Translations under genes and position numbers: made by a program
NCBI GenBank assembly: GCA_002778195.1
Contig: PCDI01000011.1
Span: forward strand, 240,362-304,361
Source: Raffaelea ambrosiae
Taxonomy: Eukaryota > Ascomycota > Sordariomycetes > Ophiostomatales > Ophiostomataceae
Reading direction: 5' to 3'
DNA length: 64,000 bases
Part shown: positions 43,297-54,579 of the stretch, piece by piece
Position numbering within the stretch: position 1 is the first letter of the stretch
How the letters are laid out: each line of letters opens with the position of its first letter
Notes under the pieces: model-generated
What the model saw: only the letters and a program-made list of their open reading frames with translations
Told to the model about the DNA's origin: nothing
Databases searched by the model: none

Positions 43297-44022
43297 TGTG
43301 TGAGGGGGGGAGTGTGTGAGGGTGTGAGGGTGTGTTTTTTGTGTTTTGGGATCGACAAAAAAGACAAAAGAGATCGTCCCGTCAGACTTGGACACGGTCC
43401 CGCGAGTGTCGCTCTTCCGGGTCCTCCAGTACACTGCCCGTCCTGCAGTCCAAGTGTCCACGTGCTGTATGTGCAGCTCGATGGGCCACGACTTTTTTTT
43501 TTTGTTTTGTTTCGGGTTGCGGTTGTTGTGGTCAAGGGGCAAAATGGCAACGCATGGCCGTTGCTAGACTTTTACACTTTTGGGGCGGGCTCTTGCTCGA
43601 GAGGCTAAACTTTTTCTACCACTTTTCAAGCGGATCACGTGCCGGTGCCTCCGAACCACAAGAGCCTTCTTCCCAGCGAAGCGTGATCAGCGTCTCTTGC
43701 GAACCGGAGTCTCTCCTTTTCTTTCTTTTTTTCAACCGTTTGATTATTGCTATTTTGTCTTTGCCCTTGCATATTGCTGCCGACAGCACGGCGGACACCA
43801 AAAGCGTATTCGTGTGGCTGATCCATGCATCCATGCATCCATGCGGCGGATGCTGGATTCTGTGTGTTTCCCGTGCAAGAGTCGTACTTTTCCTGGTGTC
43901 TCTTTGCCTGTCGTCGGTCTGGTTTCCCTCGAAACATGTCCGCTCTCCTCTTTTCAGGGCGTCCGTGTTTCGCCACCTCGTCTTTCCTGGCAGTCCGTGT
44001 TTTGTCCCCTCCTGGTCGGTCG
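43297..44022. other. Intergenic upstream of FAP7, downstream of MRF1
   Basis: 726 bp, both neighbours on the minus strand. No gene recognised. Three tandem copies of the octamer atccatgc lie at about 43822-43845. Confidence 0.45.
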
Positions 44023-45449
44023 TCATCTCTTCTTCCCCTTCCCTTTCGCCGCGCCCGCCGCGTCCTCCTTGGCCTGGGCCTCCTCCTCGGCCAGCACGGC
44101 CTCGACGTCGCGCTCGCGCTGCCACACGCGCACGGCCTCGATGACGCGCGTCAGCGTCTCGCCGCCGGCCAGGACGTCCGGCAGGTTGTGGACGTCGAGG
44201 CCGCAGCGGTGGTCGGTGACGCGGTCCTGGCTGTAGTTGTACGTCCGGATCTTGTCGGCGCGCGTCACCTGCGACTTGTGCAGCACCGCGTCGCGCATCC
44301 GCCGCGCGTCCTCCTCGCGCTGCTCGCGCCGCTTCTGCGCCAGGCGCGCCCGCAGAATCTTCCACGCGTTGTCCCGGTTCGTGTGCTGCGACCGCGAGTC
44401 CTGCATCGACACCACCGTGCCCGTCGGCACGTGCGTCAGCCGGATCGCCGACTCCGTCTTGTTGACGTGCTGCCCGCCCGCGCCCCGCGCCCGCATCGTC
44501 TCCGTCCGCACGTCCCCCGGCTCCACGTAAAAGTCGCTCTCGGGGTCCTCCCCGTCGGTGGACGCCGTCTCGGCGCTCTCGCTGCCAAACGACGGAAGAA
44601 CCCACACGGCGGCCGCGCTGGTGTGGGTGCGGCCGTTCTTTTCCGTGGCCGGGATCCGCTGCACCCGGTGGATGCCCGCCTCGCCCCGGAACAGGTCGTA
44701 GGCGCCGGCGTCCTGCACCTCCAGCACGGCCTCCTGCAGCGCGCTCTCGCCGTCCGCGCCCGTCGCGTCGCCCGCGCCGTCCGACAGCTCGTACTTGACC
44801 ATGCGCGCGCGCAGCCCCCGCCGCGCGCAGAACGCCTGGTACATCTTGACCAGCGAGTCCGTAAAAAACCGGCCCTCCAGCCCGCCCGGGCCCGGCCGCA
44901 GCTCCAGCAGACACGGCATCGGCCCAAACGGATGCGCCGGCGTCAGCGCCTCCGACAGCCGCTGGGCCAGCTCGTCCATCCGTGTCTCCGTCGCCGCCAG
45001 CTCGTCCCGTGCCAGCTGCCGCATCTCCGGGTCCTCGTCGGGGGCGGCCGCCAGGCCGCGCAGCTCCTCGGCGCTCCGCTGGGCCGCATCCCACTCGGCG
45101 AGCGCCCTGGCCACGCCCTGGATCTCGCCGGCTCGCTTGGCCGACTTGGCGTCGTACCCGGTCTCGAGGGTCTGCTGCAGCTGGGTGTGCTCGGCCGCCA
45201 TGCGGCGAGCGCGTTCGAGGAGAACAGGGGCGACTGTGTGGGGGGGGAGGCCAAAAAAAAAAGAAAAGAAAAGAGAGAAAAGTCAATTTTCTGGGAACCT
45301 GTCATTGCATAGAAAGAATACCCTCCGGGAGGAAAAAACCCAAAAACCAAAAACTCACCTGTACTAGCATGACGGCGAAATGGGAACGCTGTCCGGCGCG
45401 CCAGCACCGTTCTTGCACATTGCCTGCAAACCCATGGCGCGGCAAACAT
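44023..45449 (-). CDS. MRF1: Mitochondrial peptide chain release factor 1
   Basis: Two exons, read downwards: 45449-45359 and 45233-44023, giving 433 aa. Exon 1 (MFAAPWVCRQCARTVLARR) is an Arg-rich, acid-free mitochondrial presequence. The class I release-factor core has the codon-recognition PxT loop (GIHRVQRIPATEKNGRTHTS), typical for RF1 reading UAA/UAG, and the catalytic GGQ motif in GAGGQHVNKTESAIRLTH. A helical N-terminal domain (AAEHTQLQQTLETGYDAK) precedes them. The C-terminus is basic and Ala-rich (KEDAAGAAKGKGKKR). The 125-nt intron separates presequence from the mature protein. The very high third-position GC creates long antisense and shifted frames that are not genes. Confidence 0.93.
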
Positions 45450-46842
45450 AGTCGCACGACGGGGTGTAGCGTTCTGGCCTCTCTTGTGTAGTCGAAAGGG
45501 GGGGGGGGGGGGCTCTGTGGGAAAAGCTGTTGGAAAGCACGTCTGGAAAGCTCCAAAAAAGGATTGGCATGCAGGGAACGTCAAGCAACTTTTTAGCGGC
45601 TGGAGACGGCACGTGACAGTTGTTCTGCATGCATCCTGCAAACCGGGACAAAAAAAAGAGCGTTCCCAGGTGGAAGCAAGAGTCAATTGTACACAATCAG
45701 AAGACTGCTGAGTTCTCCGTCTCGTCTCTGTCGCATGTCTACATCGAAGCCTTGCATGGATGCCGGGGAAAGCTGGGCAAGCCCGGAGACGACGAGGCGT
45801 CCTGTGGTGGGCAGTCCGGTGTAAGTCAGCCTAGGCGGTTGCTCACGCAGGGCGAGCTGGGCTTCAACGACTTGCTCTACGGACAAATCGAGCTTCAATA
45901 GATGCCTTTGAGCGACTTTCCGGGGAGGGCGCCCCAACTCCGAAGCGGCCTTGTCGGGAGCTTCCTTCGACGAGCGGCATGACACGGTTTCCGCGGCAGG
46001 ACCCTTCGCGCGGCACCGATGCACAGCAGGGGGCGCACGTTGGCATTTGTAATGGAAATGCAACTGACTGGCGGGGAAGAGAGCTAGCAGAAATAGCACC
46101 AAGACGCGTCCCCGAGGCGAGTTGTGCCCACAGACCAGCGTGCGGCGTGTTCTGTAGCGACAAAGCAGAGGAAGAGACCGAGATGGAATCATGGCTGCAT
46201 GCAGAAGCTGGGCTATCTGTGCTGGACGGAGACTGGGCCTGTCGTTGAGGGAAGCGCGCTGCCAACGGCAAAGTCGTCCAGCGTGACCACAGGCGGAATA
46301 GGAAAGCCACGTTAAGTAGAACAAACTGCCATTTCCCCCGGAAGACCGCCACATGGTGTAATTGCCCCTCATCCTATCGCAGTGGCCGGGTAACTCCGCT
46401 GTCGGGCCAAGAGCCTCCAACAGACTCGTAGTGGTCCCTGCTAACACAACTTGGGCCCGCCGGCAGGCCACAAGAATCTCTCCGGGTCGGGGATCCCTCC
46501 TGAACCACCGGTGGGGTTGTTGCTGTTTGTTGTATCTCACCTGCCTAGCAGCTGCTATCACTAGTTAGTTCGCTGCCTCACCACAACAAAAGCCTTTAAA
46601 AAAAAAAGGAAAGCGAGCCGAGTGTATCCTTCCGCTTGGACTGGACTTCTTGTATTGTGGGCGTTGTCTTTCCCATCTCCCGGGGAGGTATTGTGATAAG
46701 AGAGCCGTGAAGATCCAACAGCCTTCGTGTGGAACACCCCCCCCCCGCCCAAACTTGGGACATCGTCAACCGAAGGACAGAGAGCCTTCCTCTCCCAGAG
46801 ATACACACACCTGCACACACAACCACCACCACCACCACCGCC
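45450..46842. promoter_or_regulatory. Upstream region between divergent MRF1 and gamma-glutamyltransferase-like genes
   Basis: 1.39 kb without a recognised gene. It contains a run of 15 G at 45498-45512, near the MRF1 start, and an A/C-rich leader with CACCACC repeats just before the start at 46843. Confidence 0.45.
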
Positions 46843-48876
46843 ATGCCGCTCCCGACCTCGTCCGTCTTCCCGCCGCCGGCGGATGTCTTCGCCAAGTTTG
46901 CCAGCCGCCGCAGCGTCGTGCACAGCACCAAGGGCATCGTGTCCTGCTCGCAGCCCCTGGCGGCCAAGTGCGGCATCGACATCCTGACCGCCGGAGGCAA
47001 TGCAGCTGTGAGTGGAGGCGACGCCGAGAGGGCGGAGAGCCATGCGCTTGCTGACCACAAAAAATAAAATAAACAGGATGCTGCCGTGGCCGTGGGTAAG
47101 AATGCCGCTCTCCGATCGTGCTATCGTGGTCCCCCCNNNNNTTCCCTGTCTTCTAACTTAACCACCACCCAGCCGCCGGCCTCAACATGACCGAGCCCTG
47201 CTCGACCGGCATCGGCGGCGACGTCTTTTGTCTGTTCTACGACGCCCAGACCCGCAAGGTGTCCGCCCTCAACGGCTCTGGCCGCGCCGGCATCCAGTGC
47301 ACCCTCGAGCGGATCCGCGCCGACCTGGGCCTGCCCGCCGACGGCGCCGGCGGCCAGATCCCCATGGACAGCGTCCACGCCGCCACCGTGCCCGGCGCCG
47401 CCGCCGGCTGGGTCGACACGGTCGAGCGCTTCGGCAGCGGCAAGCTGACCATGGAGCAGATCCTGGCGCCCGCCATTGCCCTGGGCGAGCAGGGCTACCC
47501 CGTGTCGGAGCTGACGGCGTATTTTGTGAGTCGGGTTTTTTTTTTTTTTTTTTCGTTCCTTCCTTTTCCACCGTCTGCTCACCCGCCGCCAGTGGCAACG
47601 CTCGGAAGCGAGCCTGCGCAAGGCCTCGCCCAACTTTGCCGAGTGGCTCAAAACGGACCCGGCCGCGCCGGCCGGCGACGGCGTCCGCGCCCCGCGGGCC
47701 GGCGAGATCATGAAGAACCCCACCCTCGCCCAGACCTTCCGCACCCTCGCCGCCGAGGGCAAGAAGGGCTTCTACACCGGCCGCATCGCCGAGGCCATCG
47801 TCCAGGTCGTGCAGGACCTCGGCGGCCACCTCGCGCTGAGCGACCTGGCCCACCACCTCGAGGCCGGCGGCTCCGAGCCGGTCCACCCGATCTCGCTCAA
47901 GTTCGGCGACGCCGTCGAGGTCTGGGAGCACCCGCCCAACGGCCAGGGCATCGTCGCCCTCATGGCCCTGGGCATCCTGCAGGAGCTGCACAAGGCCGGC
48001 CAGGCGCTGCCGCCCGCCTGGGGCCCCGACGACTTCAACACCGCGCCCTACCTGCACGCCATCATCGAGGCCCTGCGTCTGGCCTTTGCCGACGCCAGCT
48101 GGTACGTCACCGACCCCAACGAGCGCGACGTGCCCGTCGCCGGCATGCTCGCGCCCGCCTACCTGGCCGCCCGCGCCGCGCTCTTCGACCCCGCCAAGGC
48201 CGCCGCCCGCACGCCCTACGGCCAGCCCGGCGGGCCGCCGTTTGTGTCGCCCGCCTGGCAGAGCAGCGACACGGTCTACTTTGCCGTGTCGGACAGCCGC
48301 GGCAACGCCATCTCGTTTATCAACTCCAACTACGGCGGCTTCGGCACCGGCATCATCCCGCGCGGCTGCGGCTTCACGCTGCAGAACCGCGGCGCCAACT
48401 TCAGCCTGGACCCGCGCCACCCCAACGTGCTGGCGCCGCGCAAGCGGCCCTACCACACCATCATCCCGGGGCTCATCACCAACCAGGCCGACCAGTCGCT
48501 GTACGCCGTCTTCGGCGTCATGGGCGGCTTCATGCAGCCCCAGGGCCACGTCCAGACCCTGCTCGGCCAGGTCGTCGCCGGCCTCAGCCCCCAGCAGGCG
48601 CTGGACGCGCCGCGCATCTGCATCGGCGCCGGCATGCCCGACGAGCACGGCGAGGTCGCGTCCTCTGCCGTCTACGTCGAGGAGGGCATGCCCCCGGCCA
48701 CCATTGCCGGCCTCCGCGCGCTCGGCCACGACGTCCACGTCGTCACCGGCAAGGACCGCGCCATGTTCGGCCGCGGCCAGATCATCCGCTACACCGTCGA
48801 CCCCGTCGACACCGACACCTTTGTGTGGTCCGCCGGCAGCGACCCCCGCGGCGACGGAGCAGCGTATCCTCTGTAG
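46843..48876 (+). CDS. Gamma-glutamyltransferase-like Ntn hydrolase without signal peptide
   Basis: Four exons: 46843-47007, 47077-47095 (19 nt), 47173-47525, 47593-48876, giving 606 aa. The fold is that of gamma-glutamyltranspeptidase: SCSQPLAAKCGIDILTAGGN, AAGLNMTEPCSTGIGGD and VHAATVPGAAAGWVDTVERF in the large-subunit part, then the nucleophile Thr406 (SDTVYFAVSD) expected after autocleavage, and GGFMQPQGHVQ in the small subunit. There is no signal peptide or membrane anchor, unlike secreted or vacuolar Ggt; it resembles bacterial YwrD-type members. The substrate is not predictable: glutathione hydrolysis is only one possibility. Intron 2 holds the 5-base N gap at 47137-47141, so its length is uncertain, but coding frame is unaffected. 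Intron 3 has a long T run. Confidence 0.88.
47137..47141. other. Assembly gap of five N
   Basis: The only undetermined bases in the window. They lie in intron 2 of the gamma-glutamyltransferase-like gene, after a run of six C. Confidence 0.99.
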
Positions 48877-49661
48877 GGAAAGAGGACGGATGTGCGACAG
48901 TTCGTCTTTTGTGGTGGAACGAGCTGTTCTTTTTCTTTTCTTTTGTCCCCCCTTTTTTCATCACTGTGTGTTCCAATGAAAGTCGATGTGCGCGGTATGG
49001 ATTGGTTTTCTTACACAAATAGTCACGTGTCACGCAAATAAGTCGGCAAAGACACAGTGAAGAATCAATATTGTATTAGGAAAGAAAGCAAGCAGTCTTC
49101 TCGAACAAGAACGGAAAGACCAACTCGCCCGTTTGGGCTAGTGTACAGTGGCCAGAAGAGCAAAACACAACAACGCCTGCACCATGCCTACGTCCCCCCA
49201 GATTACTGCCTCCCCCCAACGGGTTGTCATTGCCTGTGTCTTCCCTCCCAAGTTCTCACCAACTCCCGGTGCTGCTCCGAGAAATCCAGCCAAATTGGAA
49301 AACCAATGCAAATCAAAACAAATCAAAACAAAACTGCTCCAGTTCCTGTCCCCGTACCGGTCCCAATAGATGGTGTGTTTTTTGTTCTCGCCTGTCCTGG
49401 ATGGTTATGCATCTATGCTGTCGTGTATGCTTTCTGGTCTTGAGGGTATCATGTGAGGAGCAAAGGCACCCCGTTGTGTGTGTGCAGGTTTGTGTCGAAA
49501 CAAAACTCCAGAAAAAACAAAAAGGCGAACAAGTTGGAAAAAAGAGACGAAATGTGAGGGGTGGCGAGAAGCAAACCGCCGACAAAAGAAAAAAAATAAA
49601 GAAAAGAAAAAAAAGAAAAGAAACGAAACAAACAAATAACGGCCCGGATGTGGCGTCATTT
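48877..49661. other. Intergenic between convergent genes
   Basis: 785 bp between the gamma-glutamyltransferase-like gene and MPE1. No gene recognised. A-rich tract at 49500-49640. Confidence 0.45.
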
Positions 49662-49758
49662 TTACAGTTCGCGATAGTCGCTGGGACGCACTCTCTTTGG
49701 CTTGTTGAAGTGGCGGTGCGGGTTGACCGGCTTTCGGAAGTAGGCATCGTCATCTGGC

Positions 49759-49789
<31 letters not shown>

Positions 49790-51959
49790 TGTTGTTGGCT
49801 TGGAAGTTGTTGTACTGGTTGCTGTTGTTGTGGTTGCGGTTGTGGTTCATGTAGCCCCCATTGCCGCCGTAGCCTCCGCCATGGTTGCCGTTCATGTTGT
49901 TGTTGTGGTTGTTGTTGTTGGCGCCGTTGCCGTTCCAGCCCTGTTGGAAGCCGTTGCCACCACCATAGCCACCACCGTTCCCGTTCATTCCCATCATGGG
50001 GTTCATCATGTTCATGTTGCCCATTCCCATGTTGCCCATGTTGCCCATGTTGCCCATGTTGGGCATATTGGGCATATTGGGCATATTGGGCATGTTTGGC
50101 ATGCTCCCCATGGCACCCATGTTGCCCATATTACCCATGCCGTAGTTCATCATGGGCATACCGCCAAAGGGCATCATGCCCATGCCCATGCCCATATTGC
50201 CCATGTTGCCCATGTTGCCCATATTCACGCCGTTCATACCACCCATGCCGTTCATGCCGTTCATTCCACCCATGCCCATCCCATTCATGCCGGCCATATT
50301 GCCCATGCCAAAGGCATTCATGTCGCCCATGCCGTCCATGCCCGGCATGCCGCCGCCCATCATATTGGTGTTCTGGTTCGGCGTCTGCTGCATGGCCTTG
50401 GGCGCTTTCGGGATTTTCGGGTTGTCGCCCTCTGTTTCAGCCGGCCGCTTCTTTCCGTTTGCGCCTTGGTCGCCGGCTCCGTTGTCTGTGAATCCGTTCT
50501 GAGACGATCCCGCTGGCGACTTGGCAGCAGAAGCTGCGCCTGCAGGCTTTGTGACGGATGGGGATGGCGCCGATGCTGCTTCTGTGCCCGGCGACTTCTT
50601 CGGATTGGTGCCCTCGGCCGCCTTCTTTGCCTCTGACGTGGCCGACGCCGTGCCTGGCGAGCCCGCATTGGCGCCCGCTGCTGCCGCTGCTGCCGCTGCT
50701 GTTGCTGCTGCTGCCTCTTCGGCGGCCTCCTCCTGGGCCTTCTTCTGGTTGGCTTCCTTATCCTTCTGGTACTCCTCGATCTTGTGCTCTGCCTCTTCGT
50801 CGGCCTTCAGGTCGTCAATCAGAACACATTCTGACTGGCAGCCTGGGCAGACGAAGTCGCTCTCGATGAGAGCATTGGTTATGCAGTCGTTGCAGTACGT
50901 CTTTCCACAACACGGAGTCTTCATTGGATCTATAAACAGCTTCTTGTCGATCGGGCATTCCAGCCCCCGCTCTTGGAGCTCCTTATCCGCGAGTGCGGCC
51001 ACTTCCTGCGCTGCTGCGCCCACCTTAGTCTTGGCCTGGAACTTCTCCCACGCCGCCTTGTCAGGCTCGGCAATAACAAAGTCGCCGTCGGCGTTTACCA
51101 TGATGCCAGACGGCGCCTTGGCATCTTCGTCGGCTGCCTGTGCCAGAACTGCCGCTTTGTCCACCGTTTTCAGGAATGACCGCGGGATACCCGTTGTTCG
51201 CTTGACGCGTGGCCGGTTGTCGAACTCTGGATTGTCGTTGGTCGGGCACAGCTGGATCCAGTGGCCCTTTTCACCACACCGATAGCAGATATAGCCGTTT
51301 GGCGGGTCATGGTCGGGCACATTGGCTGGCCGCCGGGAGCCGGGTTTGAAGATGGGTGTTTGGCTGGAGTGTTTGGTCAGTACATCGTATCCGGACGCGA
51401 GATCAGCTTGCTTTGGGCCAAATGAACTTACTGTGACATCTCCTCTTGCTGGGCATTCCATTGCTCAGACTGGGCAGCAAACATGGCTGCAATCTTCTCC
51501 TCCTCGGTCATGGCGTTGTTCATCTGCTCAATGGCATTGGACGTGGCCTTGGCCGTTGCCTTGGCCGTCTGCTCTCTCCGGGATGCATTCTTTGCATTCA
51601 CCGGCATCTTTCCGGACACGTATCTGGCAGCCCGACCGGCGCCAGGCTTCATCGGCGGCAGACGCCGGGCAATAACCGTCGTTGACCGCGGGATGATAGT
51701 CGTGTCATCGTCGTATTCTAAGAAATAGCGTTAGTACGCTCGCACTTCCGTGGAGGGACATACATGTTGTTGCTTGGCTGCACATACCTTCTTTGCCGTC
51801 TTCCGCGTAAATGGCCAGGTCGAAGTCGGTGCCGTCGCCGAGGCCGCTCTTGAGGATGATGTCGCGCTTCAGCTCAAAGACGGAGATACCCGTGCCGTCG
51901 AACTCCACGCGAGTGGGTTCCTTTTGGGACTTGAACTTGAAGTAGACTGAGGACGCCAT
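49662..51959 (-). CDS. MPE1: Mpe1/RBBP6-like cleavage and polyadenylation factor subunit
   Basis: Three exons, read downwards: 51959-51788, 51717-51432, 51363-49662, giving 719 aa. Order: N-terminal ubiquitin-like DWNN domain (MASSVYFKFKSQKEPTRVEF to IIPRSTTVIARRLPP), a CCHC zinc knuckle (C179, C182, H187, C192 in CYRCGEKGHWIQLC), then a RING/U-box-like domain (ECPIDKKLFIDPMKTPCCGK, CNDCITNALI, FVCPGC). This order defines Mpe1, an essential subunit of the nuclear 3'-end processing factor CPF that senses the polyadenylation signal. The C-terminal 280 or so residues are low-complexity: Ala/Glu/Lys, then Met/Gly/Asn/Pro repeats (NMGNMGNMPNMPNM), then Asn-rich, ending in HFNKPKRVRPSDYREL. Confidence 0.94.
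50015..50240 (-). repeat. 9-bp repeats encoding Gly/Pro-Asn-Met triplets in MPE1
   Basis: On the + strand gttgcccat and attgggcat units follow each other in register, encoding MGN and MPN triplets in the C-terminal low-complexity region. Confidence 0.85.
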
Positions 51960-54579
51960 GGTGGGCGACTGTTGTTTGTTGTTGTTTTTTGGTTGTTGTT
52001 CTTGTTGTTCTTGTTCTTGCTGTTGTATGTGGGAGAGTGTAATGTGTGGCAGATGAGACGGGGGAAACCTGCTAGTTGTCCTATACAGCTGCTGTCTACC
52101 AGCACGAAGTAAACGTGGAAGAACTTGTACAAGACACCGACGGGTAGTATTGACGGACAAGACACGCAGTTAAGGAGGTTCCTGGGTGTTGCTGAAAGCG
52201 TTCTTTGCACCAAGAAAAGGAATGAATAAACGGGATATTGACACTGATAGTAAATATGGTGATGTCCCCAGGTGCAGTCTTTCTCCTCGCTGGATTCTTT
52301 TCTTCTTTCTTTTTGCGCCGTCTTCTTCAGTTTCGTCTCTTTCTGGTGGGATCTTTAATGTCCTCTTGTATTCTTCAGTCTCTTTCTTTTTTTTCTTTCT
52401 TGTCTTTTTTTTTTTCTGCTTCTCTTTTTGTTTTCGTGTCTTCCTTTTGGACGCGAGCTTCCCCTTGTTGCTTCAACTTGCGAGAGGTAATGGAATATGG
52501 TCAATCAATTTCTGGTTGATACTCATGAAACACAAAAGGAACAAAAAAAAAATCAACTCCGGAATGAGTACAAAGGCCCAGCGCGCGAAACACTGAGTCG
52601 GTATCTTAAAAATAGGAATAGAAAACAAGGAAACGAAAAGAAACGAAAGCGAAAAAAAAAATCACAAGGAAGAGAAGAGGATATGTTGTTGCTCCTCCAC
52701 AATAGCAGCCTTTTGGTCTCTCTCAAGCACCAGGTTTGTTTTCTCCCTATTGAGCGAACACCCCTACTTTTTGTCTGTGTTAGAACGTGGACAGTCCGAG
52801 TCCGGCCTGCTATCGGGGAGCAGGAGTACGCGTGCGCGCAGTACGGGGAAAGGAAGAAACACGCGCGACGACAGGGAGGTCAGATCGCGGCACGGTCGCG
52901 GGCGTTTGTCGGTCGTTCTAGCCAAGTGAGGGAGTCAAAGCAGGCAGGCGTCGAGAAGTCTTTGCGGAGTAAATCTCGCGAAACAGCGCGCGCGACGCGG
53001 AAAAGGAAAGGGCAAAGGAGTGAATAGAGAAATGAAGGAAGGGAGGGATGAGGAGGAGTATGGCACGTGTAGATGAGGGGGCTGCGTGTTCGGGGTGACG
53101 ATGGTGTTTGAACGAAAGGGGGGAAAACAGGAAAAGGAGAGGCGGCAGAAGTGTGGTGAAGGCGACAGAAGGAGGAAGTGATTTGAAAGCCTAGGCGGCA
53201 AGCGGGGACGCAGAGGGAAAAAAACGTGTCGACTTGGCCGGCTAAACCAAATGTATGATGCACGTGATGCTCACTGGGCAGTTGATGATTCATCAATATA
53301 GTACTACTATGTGGCCAGTAAGCGAGGGGTCGGAGTTCCGGTGCTTGGTGCTGGTAGCGAGTCTTTGTTTGGGGCTCTGTCCGCACGGTGTCCGTGTCCA
53401 TTTTGTCCATTCCCCGCATCACGTGCCAGACAATACTCGCGTTTTCTGGCACTGCTTTGTGCCCAGGTTTCTACTCGTAACTAGTGCTCTCAGTTCTGCC
53501 CGCTCTGCCCATTTTGCCTGTGACCGCCCAGAGACAGGCCCGAACAGGATTAGCGGCCGGCTCATCCAAGCAGTGCAGAGGCATTCGTCACAGCAGGTGC
53601 TGATTGGCTGGAAGTGGCCGTTCGGCTTTTGGAGGCAGGCCGGACGGAGCGGAGAAAACGAGAAAAGAGAGAGGGCAGGAGGTCCCCTCTTTTTTGATTT
53701 TTTTGATTTTTTTTTATATTTTGATTTTTTGGGGGGCTCTTGTTTCTATTATTCTTACGCTCTGCTATTCGGCCTCCTCTGACGGGCCAATCGTTCGACG
53801 GCTTTCTCTCTCGGCCTGGACGGGATCGTGTGCTTTTTTTTTTTGGGCAACCCTGAGCCTACTGCGTACAAAGACCCGCGAGCCTGCCCTCTTCCCGCAA
53901 AGTCTCGCCGTTCTGGCGTCATTCTCTCTCTTCCTCTGGCCCCCTTGCCGTGCACAGCAGCAAAACACATCCCACCAGCGGCGAAAAACAGCTGATTCCG
54001 GCCCTGTGCTCCCCTCCCCCCATTGCAGTCCGAGCCCAGCTTATCCCCATCCCGCATCTGGTGCACCTTTGCCTGCATTTGCCAGCGGCCGCTGTGGTGC
54101 CACTGATCCATCCATTGGCCTGCCCCGTTTTCCATCCCGCGCCCCTGTTTTCGTTTGTCCTTGTTAATTCTGCTCTTCTCTTTGGCCTGGCTGTTGTTGC
54201 ATGGCTGCCGAGTATTAGCTCGTCCAAAAAGGCAGTCCTGCACGTTGTCAGTTTTCGTGTCCTGCCTGTTCTCCCTCTTCTCTTCTTTTTTCTCTTCCTC
54301 TCTCCCTCTTCTTCTTCTCTTTTTCTTGGGCAGCTCGCCTTGTCCTGCTTGCCGTTTTTTTCCAATTGTCACGATACTTGCCTGCATATCATCATCTCCA
54401 CGATCTGGTCAATTATTTCCGAGTCGTCCCATTTGCTCAGACTCCAAAACTAGCGTCCTCTCCATCTTTTTTCTTCTCTTTGCATCTGGACCCTGTGTCT
54501 TTTTCTTCCTCCTCTCTCCTCTTTTCACACTCCTCCTCGACGACAACAACGACAGCCACCACCACCACCACCACCCAAC
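51960..54579. promoter_or_regulatory. Upstream region between divergent MPE1 and PRELI-like genes
   Basis: 2.6 kb without a recognised gene. It contains T-rich tracts (52290-52440, 53690-53740) and a long C/T-rich leader (54240-54560) before the PRELI-like start. Confidence 0.4.

Noticed and set aside
43616..45286. A 556-aa minus-strand frame overlapping MRF1 in another phase.
   Set aside because: MRF1 in its own frame has the PxT and GGQ motifs; the other frame is Arg/Gly/Ala-rich noise from high GC.
47187..49022. A 611-aa + strand frame in the gamma-glutamyltransferase-like gene.
   Set aside because: It follows the true frame only to 47525 and then runs out of phase after the intron; the second half is Arg/Pro/Ala noise.
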